From Clostridium vincentii (GTDB lineage: Bacteria > Bacillota > Clostridia > Clostridiales > Clostridiaceae), in assembly GCF_002995745.1 (NCBI RefSeq), contig NZ_PVXQ01000006.1, forward strand, positions 1 to 64,000: a stretch of DNA of 64,000 nucleotides, read 5' to 3'. The translations under genes and the position numbers were made by a program. Of the stretch, positions 56,995 to 64,000 are shown piece after piece (position 1 is the stretch's first letter; each line of letters starts with the position of its first letter). The notes below the pieces were generated by a model. It searched no databases and was not told where the DNA came from. It worked only from the letters and a program-made list of their open reading frames with translations.

Positions 56995-58512
56995 ATGAAA
57001 TTTTGTAAAAACTGCGGTAAGCCCATTTCACCTGATATAAAATTCTGTAAAAATTGTGGAAATGAAATAAATAAAATTGATATAAATAAACCTCAAAATA
57101 TAGAATCTTCAGATTCAGAAAACATACGGAATTTGGATAGTAACTCATTCTTTAAGGCTGAAGAAGAAATTTCTAAACCTAAAGTTATGGATTATACCAA
57201 AAACAATGAAGCAGTTGTAAGAAAATCTAAAAAAAACAATAAGAATTTCTTATCAGGTGTTTTTCCAAAGGTAATTATAGGAGTATTTTTAATCCTAGCA
57301 ATATTAGTTGGTGTTTTCTTTAATAGGATAAAGGGAGAATACTATATGTCAAAAAGCAATAGTGCATTAAATGGAATGGATAAGATTGACTATGCAACAA
57401 AGGCTGCTAAAGCTTTTGATTCAACTAAGAGTAAGAACTTACTTAAAAAAACTATTGTTGACATAGCAGAGAATGATGTGGATTTGGCTGAGAAAAAACT
57501 TGAAGAAATATCTGCTATATTATCTCAAGGAGACTATAAAAATATAGCTAGTGATATAAAAGAAAAGAAAATAGATGATCTTTGTAATGAATCAAATTAT
57601 AGTGATGCACTTAAAGAATTTAACGAAATAGATAAGTTAGGGGGAGATTTTAAAGCTAATAACAATTATGATGATATAATGTTAAATACTATTTCTAAGT
57701 TAGCGGGGACTAGCCTAAGAAGTAATAAAAATTTCCTCATGGAAAGCGATTCAATATATTATGAAAATTTGGATGATGATTCTTTTGATGAAATAGTACA
57801 ATTAGAAAGTAAGAGTTCATATTACGCTAATAGTAGTCAAATTAAAATGAATTTGTATAAATATAAAGATGGAAAATATAATTTAGTAGATAGTAAATCT
57901 ATAAATAGTGCTTATAGTGGAAAGCTGGAAGGCATTTATGCCTATGACACTGACAAAAAGGGGATATTTGTAAATTATGAAAATATGAAAGAAGGGTTTG
58001 CTATATCTGTATTTGGTGTGGGTGATAGTAAATTAGGACTAAAAGGAACAATATTTGGAAATAATTATACTAAGGTAGAGGATGCTGATAATGATGGAAT
58101 ATATGAAATCATTTCAAACAGCACAAGTCTTGTGACTTCATCATCAGAAGATGTTTCTAAATGTTACAAAGTCTATGAAGATGGTAGGACTCCAACCGAA
58201 GTGAATATAGATAAATCTAATACGACCACTACAACTACCCCTAATAATGCTAGTGATTATATTTTAAAAGAAAGTAGTAATACGTATATTACTGATGAGG
58301 ATATTAAAAGTTTAAGCAAAGATGAACTCGCACTTTGTAGAAATGAGATATATGCTCGTCACGGGTATGTATTTAATGAAGAAAAGTTTAAAAGCTACTT
58401 TGCGAACAAAAGCTGGTATGCGCCTAATCCTAGTTATGATGGTACAGATTCCACATTAAATGAATATGAGATAGCTAATTATAAACTTATTCAAGCGTGG
58501 GAGGAGAAATAG
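56995..58512 (+). CDS. Zinc-ribbon membrane protein with YARHG domain
   Basis: A 505-residue protein. The N-terminal zinc ribbon (FCKNCGKP and FCKNCGNE, residues 3-23) leads by a disordered linker to one membrane segment (about 92-108). A helical region (about 118-240) and a beta-rich region resembling repeat-type sensor domains (about 250-395) follow outside. The C-terminus carries a clear YARHG domain (LCRNEIYARHGYVFNEEKF, SWYAPN). The YARHG domain occurs in exported proteins and may bind the cell wall. Third in the ribbon trio, 34 bases after the second. Confidence 0.75.
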   Translation: MKFCKNCGKPISPDIKFCKNCGNEINKIDINKPQNIESSDSENIRNLDSNSFFKAEEEISKPKVMDYTKNNEAVVRKSKKNNKNFLSGVFPKVIIGVFLILAILVGVFFNRIKGEYYMSKSNSALNGMDKIDYATKAAKAFDSTKSKNLLKKTIVDIAENDVDLAEKKLEEISAILSQGDYKNIASDIKEKKIDDLCNESNYSDALKEFNEIDKLGGDFKANNNYDDIMLNTISKLAGTSLRSNKNFLMESDSIYYENLDDDSFDEIVQLESKSSYYANSSQIKMNLYKYKDGKYNLVDSKSINSAYSGKLEGIYAYDTDKKGIFVNYENMKEGFAISVFGVGDSKLGLKGTIFGNNYTKVEDADNDGIYEIISNSTSLVTSSSEDVSKCYKVYEDGRTPTEVNIDKSNTTTTTTPNNASDYILKESSNTYITDEDIKSLSKDELALCRNEIYARHGYVFNEEKFKSYFANKSWYAPNPSYDGTDSTLNEYEIANYKLIQAWEEK

Positions 58513-58570
58513 ATTAGGGTAAATACTTTTCACGGAAGATTAAAGTCAAAGTATTTATTAATATTATAAT

Positions 58571-58609
58571 AAGGTGCCTGTAGTATATAAATATACTACA
58601 GGCCCTTAT
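58571..58609. terminator. Bidirectional terminator
   Basis: A 13-bp perfect stem GCCTGTAGTATAT (58576-58588) with ATATACTACAGGC (58591-58603), extended outward by AAGG/CCTT, lies between converging genes. Confidence 0.8.
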
Positions 58610-58610
58610 A

Positions 58611-59480
58611 TTATCTATTTCTTCCTAGAAAGAATAGTGCAACTGTATTAGATCCTGTATGACTGCCAATAACACATCCAATATCATTAATTAAAATGTT
58701 TATGGAGTATTTTTCCTTGATCATTTTTGCAAGCCTCTCAGCATCCTCTATACAATCTGAATGAGAGATGGCAATTAAGCTTTCAGAAGTAATATCTACA
58801 GTTCTTTCTTCGAACTCTTTAAATAGAGTGTTTATGGACTTTTTTCGTCCTTGTACCTTACTATAATTAATAAGTTGACCCACATCATTGATTTTAACCA
58901 TAGGTTTTAACTGAAGAATGGTTCCAAGAGTTGCAGCAGTACCTGAGAGGCGCCCACCTCGCTTTAAGTATTGTAAATCGTCCATTGCAACAATATGATT
59001 AAGCTTTGGTATAGTTTCTTCAATTCTCTGTACTATTTCTATCAGGGGCATACCTTCTGACTTTAGTTTACAAGCTTGAATAACTAAAAGGCCATAACCT
59101 AAAGAGGCTGACTTCGTATCAAGTATAGTTATATTAGCTTTGGGATAAGTTTCTAATATTGTAGAGCGTGCAATGTTAGCGCTATTTATTGTTCCACTTA
59201 GAGCTGAAGAAAAAGATAGATACAAGACGTCTTTACCAGCCTCTATTATTTCTTTAAAGGCTGACTGAAATTGAAAATTATTAACCTGAGAGGTAGTAGG
59301 CATCTCTCCTTCTCGTATTCCTTTGTAAAAATCTTTATAGGTAAGAGATGCTCCGCAATCCTCAATATATTCATTTCCTTTAAAAAGGCACTTTAATCCA
59401 AGGTATTGTATATTATTCTGTTCTATTATATTTATCGGTAAGTCACAGGCTGAATCAGCCATAATTATAAAATCATTCAT
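58611..59480 (-). CDS. DegV family fatty-acid-binding protein
   Basis: A 289-residue DegV protein. DegV proteins (FakB in some species) bind a fatty acid and present it to a kinase for phospholipid synthesis. Family blocks are IMADSACDLP near residues 6-15, PTTSQVN, LYLSFSSALSGT and LQYLKRGGRLS. The C-terminus ends in GSHTGSNTVALFFLG. AAAGGAG precedes the ATG. The kinase partner FakA is not in the window. Confidence 0.9.
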   Translation of the reverse strand: MNDFIIMADSACDLPINIIEQNNIQYLGLKCLFKGNEYIEDCGASLTYKDFYKGIREGEMPTTSQVNNFQFQSAFKEIIEAGKDVLYLSFSSALSGTINSANIARSTILETYPKANITILDTKSASLGYGLLVIQACKLKSEGMPLIEIVQRIEETIPKLNHIVAMDDLQYLKRGGRLSGTAATLGTILQLKPMVKINDVGQLINYSKVQGRKKSINTLFKEFEERTVDITSESLIAISHSDCIEDAERLAKMIKEKYSINILINDIGCVIGSHTGSNTVALFFLGRNR

Positions 59481-59643
59481 AAAAAACTCCTTTCATAAAA
59501 AAATTATACCACGAATAAAAGTTAATTATAAATTAACTAAAGGGTGCCAATATATAATATATGTTAATAAATTTACTACTATGAAGATAAAATACTATTA
59601 TGATAGAATTAGATATGTTAGAAAATATGAAGAAGGAGGAAAT

Positions 59644-60180
59644 ATGAATAATTTATATAAAATGTTTATCTCTTTTTTTAAAATAGGAGCGGTCACTTTT
59701 GGTGGAGGGTATGCTATGATACCATTTATTGAAGAAGAGGTAGTAAATAAGAATAAATGGGTTAGTAAAGATGAATTCATGGATATGCTTATAATATCCC
59801 AAAGTCTGCCTGGAACCATGGCAGTAAATTGTTGTACATTTATTGGGTATAGATTAGGAGGAGTAGTAGGCGGACTTATTGGAGTGCTTGGAGTTACCTT
59901 GCCATCATTTTTAATAATAATAGTTGTAGCTATGTCATTTATGCAATTTAGAGATAACTATTACGTAAATTTAGCGTTTAAAGGTATAGCTGCAGCTGTC
60001 CCTATGCTAGTTTTAACTGGTGTTATAAGTATGGGAAAAAGTGTTAATAAGAATTTTGCAAATATAGCTGTTGTGGTAATTTCATTGATTGCTTTGGTTA
60101 TATTTAAAGTACATCCAGTCATAATAACCCTAGGTGGAGCTTTATACGGGATAATATTTTTAAGAAAGCAGGTAAAATAA
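59644..60180 (+). CDS. Chromate transporter family protein, first half
   Basis: A 178-residue membrane protein of the CHR family, with FFKIGAVTFGGGYAMIPFIEEEV near residues 11-33 and SQSLPGTMAVN. Full-length chromate transporters have two such halves; here they are separate neighbours. ATG at 59644 lies shortly after AAGGAGG; an open frame upstream to 59581 lacks a ribosome site. True substrate not proven. Confidence 0.85.
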   Translation: MNNLYKMFISFFKIGAVTFGGGYAMIPFIEEEVVNKNKWVSKDEFMDMLIISQSLPGTMAVNCCTFIGYRLGGVVGGLIGVLGVTLPSFLIIIVVAMSFMQFRDNYYVNLAFKGIAAAVPMLVLTGVISMGKSVNKNFANIAVVVISLIALVIFKVHPVIITLGGALYGIIFLRKQVK

Positions 60181-60711
60181 ATGATGATATTATTGAAATT
60201 ATTTTTAACTTTCTTTAAGATAGGTGCACTTAGCTTTGGTGGTGGATATGCAATGCTCCCATTTATGCAAAGTGAAATTATAGACATTAATAACTGGTTA
60301 ACTATAAGTGAATTTATTGATATAATAGGTATATCTCAAATGACTCCAGGGCCTATTGCAATTAATTCTGCTACATTTGTAGGATATAAAGTTTCAGGAA
60401 TAGCAGGTAGTATAGCTGCAACGTTAGGGATGACCGCGGTATCATTTATTTTAATAAGTATTGCAAATAAATTGATAAACAAATTTAAGGATTCTATAAT
60501 CTTAAAAGCCTGTTTTTTAGGCATGAGACCTGTCTTAATAGCTCTAATTATAAATGCTTTTTTATCATTAGCGAAAAGCGCATATATTGATGTGAAGTCA
60601 GTAATAGTAACGTTAATTATAGGCGGCTGTTTATTATCAAAGAAAGTACATCCTATGGCGACAATAGCAATAGCAGCGGTTTTGGGAATAATATTATGGG
60701 GAGGATTTTAA
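60181..60711 (+). CDS. Chromate transporter family protein, second half
   Basis: A 176-residue partner of the preceding protein with the same motifs, FFKIGALSFGGGYAMLPFMQSEI and SQMTPGPIAIN, and about six membrane segments. The start abuts the stop of the first gene, so translation is coupled. The two probably form a heterodimer in the membrane. Confidence 0.85.
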   Translation: MMILLKLFLTFFKIGALSFGGGYAMLPFMQSEIIDINNWLTISEFIDIIGISQMTPGPIAINSATFVGYKVSGIAGSIAATLGMTAVSFILISIANKLINKFKDSIILKACFLGMRPVLIALIINAFLSLAKSAYIDVKSVIVTLIIGGCLLSKKVHPMATIAIAAVLGIILWGGF

Positions 60712-60713
60712 TT

Positions 60714-61961
60714 TTGGAAAAGATTAAAAAAGATAAGGCATATATAAAAGCTGTTAGATATTATGAGGAATGTGAAATAGAAAAATCTATAAAAAAATGT
60801 GAAGAGTCTATTTCTAATAGTTTGAAAAATTCCTCAGCCCTTAATTTAAAGGGTTTATTATTATATCTTAAGGGTGATTTAGATGGAGCAATTACCCAAT
60901 GGAAAATAAATTCTGATTTTAATGATGATTCCATGGCGAAAAATTACATTTATGATTCTAAGAGTGATATGGAAAGATTAGCTTTATATAGAAATGGAGA
61001 AATGCTATTAAAGAGCCTGGCTATAGATGAAGCTATAGATAGTTTAAATAAGTGTAAGGAAAGCGATTTTAACGCAATAAGAGTAAATTTGGCATTGGCA
61101 ATTTGCTTTGGAAAAAAAGGAGATTATAGTACAAGTAGCGTTTATGTTTCTAAAGTTTTAAATATAGATAAAAATAACTCTGGAGCTAAAGCTTTAGCAA
61201 AGGAAATAGAAGAGGTTCAAGGAATCAAGCTAGAGGTGACTAAAAAAAATAATATGCTTAAGCACACAATAGTAATAATAGTTTTATGTCTAATTTTTAC
61301 TGGAGTAGTTATCACATATAGACTAATAGAAATAAATAAAGACAAAGAAATTTCAAAATCTGAATCTATAACAGAAGTAATTGAGGAAGTGTCCCCTATT
61401 AACGAGGATGAGAAAGAGGAAACGGGAGAAACTAAAACTGAAAATCTAGTAAATTATGATGAATTGCAGGAAAGAATCAATAATAAGGATTTTGATTCAA
61501 TATATAATTCAATGAAGGATATTTCCGTAGAGAATATACAAGGAGAAGAAAAAGCAATTTATTTGAAGGGGAAAGAGATTCTAGAGACTGAAGGAGTAAG
61601 CTTTTTCTATAAAAAAGGATCTGAATTATATAGCGAAAAGAATTTTAATGAAGCAAAGATCCAATTTGTAAAGGGTTATGAATATGGGGCAAAAAATTAT
61701 TTATATCCTCATATAATATTTTTTAATGCTGCCTCTGACGAACAGTTAGGAAATGTAGATAATGCTATAAAAGAATATGGCGAATATTATAATACATATA
61801 AAGAAGACACTTATATATCTGAGACTATATATAAACTAGCAATTCTCAATATGGATAAAGATAGGGATAAGAGTATATTATATGCTAAGGAAATAAGGCA
61901 AGATCATGCAGACTCAATATATAATAATCAAGTGATTTCTAATTTACTAGATAATAAATAA
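60714..61961 (+). CDS. TPR protein with central membrane segment
   Basis: A 415-residue protein with TPR-like helices on both sides of one membrane segment (about 184-203, HTIVIIVLCLIFTGVVITYR). The N-terminal part (residues 10-165) should be cytoplasmic and the C-terminal part (250-410) outside, with an acidic linker (EEVSPINEDEKEETGE) between. TTG at 60714 is chosen because GGGGAGG lies 9 bases before it; an in-frame ATG at 60696 starts upstream of that site. It overlaps nothing and follows the chromate pair by 2 bases. Function unknown. Confidence 0.72.
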   Translation: MEKIKKDKAYIKAVRYYEECEIEKSIKKCEESISNSLKNSSALNLKGLLLYLKGDLDGAITQWKINSDFNDDSMAKNYIYDSKSDMERLALYRNGEMLLKSLAIDEAIDSLNKCKESDFNAIRVNLALAICFGKKGDYSTSSVYVSKVLNIDKNNSGAKALAKEIEEVQGIKLEVTKKNNMLKHTIVIIVLCLIFTGVVITYRLIEINKDKEISKSESITEVIEEVSPINEDEKEETGETKTENLVNYDELQERINNKDFDSIYNSMKDISVENIQGEEKAIYLKGKEILETEGVSFFYKKGSELYSEKNFNEAKIQFVKGYEYGAKNYLYPHIIFFNAASDEQLGNVDNAIKEYGEYYNTYKEDTYISETIYKLAILNMDKDRDKSILYAKEIRQDHADSIYNNQVISNLLDNK

Positions 61962-61977
61962 ATTAGGATGTGGTATA

Positions 61978-63150
61978 TTGATTACTATTATAAAAAATAT
62001 AGAGGTTTATAGTCCAGAGTACTTAGGAAAAAAACAGGTAGTAATAGTTAATGATAAAATTGAGGGGATTTATGATAATATAAATATCCCTAAGGATTTT
62101 ATTCATATTAATGAAGTCAATGGGGAAGGGAAATTAATGTTCCCAGGATTTATTGATTCCCATGTTCATATTATCGGAGGCGGCGGAGAAGGCGGTTTTT
62201 CGACTAGGACTCCAGAAATTAAGTTTACAGATTTGACTAGTGCAGGAATAACTACTGTTGTTGGATGTATTGGTACAGATAGCGTATGTCGCGATTCCAG
62301 AACCTTGATAGCAAAGGCAAAGGCTTTAGAAGAAGAGGGCATTTCAACTTATTGTTATACGGGTTCCTATGATATACCAGTAAAAACTCTCACTGGCAGT
62401 ATTAAGGAAGATTTAATGTTGATTGATAAATTTATAGGAGTAGGAGAAGTGGCATTATCAGATCATAGAAGTTCTCAGCCCACATATGAACAATTTGTTA
62501 ATTTAGTTGCAGAGGCAAGGGTAGGTGGAATGCTATCTAATAAGGCTGGAATAGTGAATGTTCATCTAGGCGGTGGGGCTAGGAAGTTAGATATGTTATT
62601 TTCTTTAATTGAAAATACAGAGATACCGGGAGAACAACTTTTACCAACTCATATAAATAGAAGTATACAACTTTTTAATATGAGTATAGACTATATAAAT
62701 AAAGGTGGATATGTTGATTTAACCACTAGTTCAGACAAAAATTTTTTAGATCCAGGAGAGTTAACAGCCAGCAAGGCACTAAAGAAATTTTGTGATCTTA
62801 AAGTACCAATTGAGAAGATTACTTTTTCTTCTGATGGGAATGGAAGTATGCCAGTATTTAATGAAAAAAGAGAACTAGTAGCACTTAGCGTTTGCTCTGT
62901 AAAAACTTTATATAGTGAAGTTAGAAATGCAATCTTACAAGAGGGCGTACCTATTGAAAAAGCTATTAGCGTAATAACGTCAAATGTTGCAAAGATGCTT
63001 AAGCTGAAGGATAGAGGCAAAATAGAAAAAGGATATTTATCAGATTTTGTATTAGTTGATAAAGAAAACCTTAATATAAGTTGTGTATATGGAAAAGGCG
63101 CCCCCTTAGTTGTAAGTGGAAAGACGGTTGTAAAAGGAACTTTTGAATAG
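61978..63150 (+). CDS. iadA: Isoaspartyl dipeptidase (beta-aspartyl-peptidase)
   Basis: A 390-residue metal-dependent amidohydrolase that cleaves beta-aspartyl dipeptides arising from protein damage. Metal ligands are visible in IDSHVHIIGGGGEGG (near residues 59-73), VNVHLGGGARKLD, PTHINRS and FSSDGNGS. YTGSYDIPVKTLTG and VALSDHRSSQP are family blocks. It starts with TTG. It lies 16 bases after the TPR gene and likely shares its transcript. Confidence 0.9.
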   Translation: MITIIKNIEVYSPEYLGKKQVVIVNDKIEGIYDNINIPKDFIHINEVNGEGKLMFPGFIDSHVHIIGGGGEGGFSTRTPEIKFTDLTSAGITTVVGCIGTDSVCRDSRTLIAKAKALEEEGISTYCYTGSYDIPVKTLTGSIKEDLMLIDKFIGVGEVALSDHRSSQPTYEQFVNLVAEARVGGMLSNKAGIVNVHLGGGARKLDMLFSLIENTEIPGEQLLPTHINRSIQLFNMSIDYINKGGYVDLTTSSDKNFLDPGELTASKALKKFCDLKVPIEKITFSSDGNGSMPVFNEKRELVALSVCSVKTLYSEVRNAILQEGVPIEKAISVITSNVAKMLKLKDRGKIEKGYLSDFVLVDKENLNISCVYGKGAPLVVSGKTVVKGTFE

Positions 63151-63152
63151 AG

Positions 63153-63178
63153 AAAGAGGGCAATATTGCCCTCTTTTT
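63153..63178. terminator. Bidirectional terminator
   Basis: AAAGAGGGCAAT and ATTGCCCTCTTT form a near-palindrome (63153-63176) with T-tract after it. The stop codon of the SleB-like minus-strand gene lies in its right edge. Confidence 0.85.
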
Positions 63179-63731
63179 AACATTTAAAAAATAAATGGTG
63201 TCCTATGGATTTTGAATCCTTTTTTTCTGTTGACTTCATCCATGAACAGGTGGAAATGGTAGGATTGTAAAAGAAAACAGCCTCATTTGTGGGGTCAGTT
63301 CCTCTTATAGCTTCATATACTGCAGAGTAACAAATTTCATCTGGAAAAGCCTTTATATCTCCATTTTGGACACAAGAAAAGGCTTTAGATTGAAATATCA
63401 CATCGGTTACAGTGCTTGGGAATTTAGGATCTACGACCCTGTTTAATACGACAGAAGCTACAGCTACTTTACCTTCGAAAGGTTCACCTCTACTTTCGGC
63501 ATAAATTAGTTTTGCCATTAAATCGATATCTGAGCGAGTTAAATATAATGTTTGGGTACCACTGTTGAAAACTTCTACTGCTGTATCTATATTATTTTCG
63601 GTATTTTCAGTAGTTGATTCTATTTCATTATTAATAGAAATAGAAAGGGCTTTTGCAGTTGCAGGATTGCTGCAAAGGAATACAAGTGAGAGGGCTAAAC
63701 AAAGCAAACATAGTTTTTTTGATATTTTCAT
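63177..63731 (-). CDS. SleB-like cell wall hydrolase
   Basis: A 184-residue secreted protein with a signal peptide (KKLCLLCLALSLVFLCSNPATAKA, residues about 5-28) and a Hydrolase_2 domain from about residue 70. The catalytic glutamate is likely that in LIYAESRGEPFEGKVAVA; VVLNRVVDPKFPSTV and QSKAFSCVQNG are family blocks. SleB and CwlJ relatives degrade spore cortex on germination. The ATG at 63731 follows AAGGAGG by 5 bases; a longer frame to 63758 lacks a ribosome site. No YpeB-type partner is adjacent. Confidence 0.85.
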   Translation of the reverse strand: MKISKKLCLLCLALSLVFLCSNPATAKALSISINNEIESTTENTENNIDTAVEVFNSGTQTLYLTRSDIDLMAKLIYAESRGEPFEGKVAVASVVLNRVVDPKFPSTVTDVIFQSKAFSCVQNGDIKAFPDEICYSAVYEAIRGTDPTNEAVFFYNPTISTCSWMKSTEKKDSKSIGHHLFFKC

Positions 63732-63793
63732 ATTAACCTCCTTTTCTAACCCGGTCACAAAATATTATAGCCAAAAAAAGATATTATATACTA

Positions 63794-64000
63794 TTATTTA
63801 TTAAAATTATCCAGATCTGCATTTAAATCCTTAAAACTTTTAATAAAATCTGTATATTTTGAAAAACTATTATTATAATTTTCTTCATTGATTTCATCAT
63901 TTTCATCCTTTGAAAGAGACTTCTCAACAACTATGGAATGTTCTAATGAGGTTATATATAAGTCATAATAGTTTATAGTATTTGATAAAAGATTATAACA
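63794..64000 (-). CDS. Partial gene at right edge, unknown product
   Basis: The minus strand is open from the edge of the window to TAA at 63794-63796, giving 68 residues with no stop. The sequence is hydrophilic and helix-prone: YYDLYITSLEHSIVVEKS, then an acidic Asp/Glu/Asn stretch, then YTDFIKSFKDLNADLDNF. I do not recognise the family. It may be a coiled-coil or regulatory protein whose beginning lies to the right. It precedes the SleB-like gene by 62 bases on the same strand. Confidence 0.55.
   Translation of the reverse strand, partial: CYNLLSNTINYYDLYITSLEHSIVVEKSLSKDENDEINEENYNNSFSKYTDFIKSFKDLNADLDNFNK

Overview
The window is AT-rich, uses AGA as the main arginine codon, and has strong AGGAGG ribosome binding sites and many TTG/GTG starts. 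Its ribosomal genes read S10 cluster, spc cluster, secY-adk-map, alpha cluster, then an ECF transporter, truA, rplM-rpsI and cwlD. Together these point to a spore-forming, low-G+C Gram-positive close to Clostridium sensu stricto. I cannot name the species. No tRNA, rRNA, CRISPR array or intact mobile element was seen.

Positions 1-23.7 kb are the translation backbone. They hold the 3' end of tuf, then rpsJ to rplO, secY, adk, map, a KOW protein, infA and rpmJ. The alpha cluster follows (rpsM, rpsK, rpsD, rpoA, rplQ), then ecfA1-ecfA2-ecfT-truA, rplM-rpsI, a Na/Pi symporter and the germination amidase cwlD. Consensus promoters with structured 5' leaders precede rpsJ, rpsM and rplM, which suggests three separately controlled units. 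cwlD has a sigma-G-like promoter of its own.

Positions 23.8-31.4 kb carry a two-subunit class I fumarase, a TPR protein, and a minus-strand trio: a VTC-type polyphosphate polymerase, a DUF4956 membrane protein and a membrane-anchored CotH-family kinase. The trio faces a divergent OmpR-type two-component system across a short intergenic region containing direct repeats.

Positions 31.5-48.1 kb are an envelope-stress and peptide-resistance district. A two-gene ABC exporter lies divergent from a two-component system, followed by the flagellin methylase fliB and mobile-element debris. Next comes a Bce-type module (regulator, sensor, ATPase, permease) with a perfect BceR-type operator, whose permease gene is cut by an in-frame TAA 32 codons before its natural end. 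A second module follows (large FtsX-type permease, ATPase, regulator, sensor).

Positions 48.2-64 kb are mixed housekeeping and accessory genes: an acyltransferase-3 protein, nrdA-nrdB with two NrdR-like boxes over the promoter, ptsI, three zinc-ribbon membrane proteins in a row, a DegV protein, a split chromate transporter pair, a TPR membrane protein, isoaspartyl dipeptidase, a SleB-like hydrolase, and a gene running off the right edge.

The best candidates for something little described are the VTC-DUF4956-CotH module with its dedicated two-component system, and the zinc-ribbon membrane trio.
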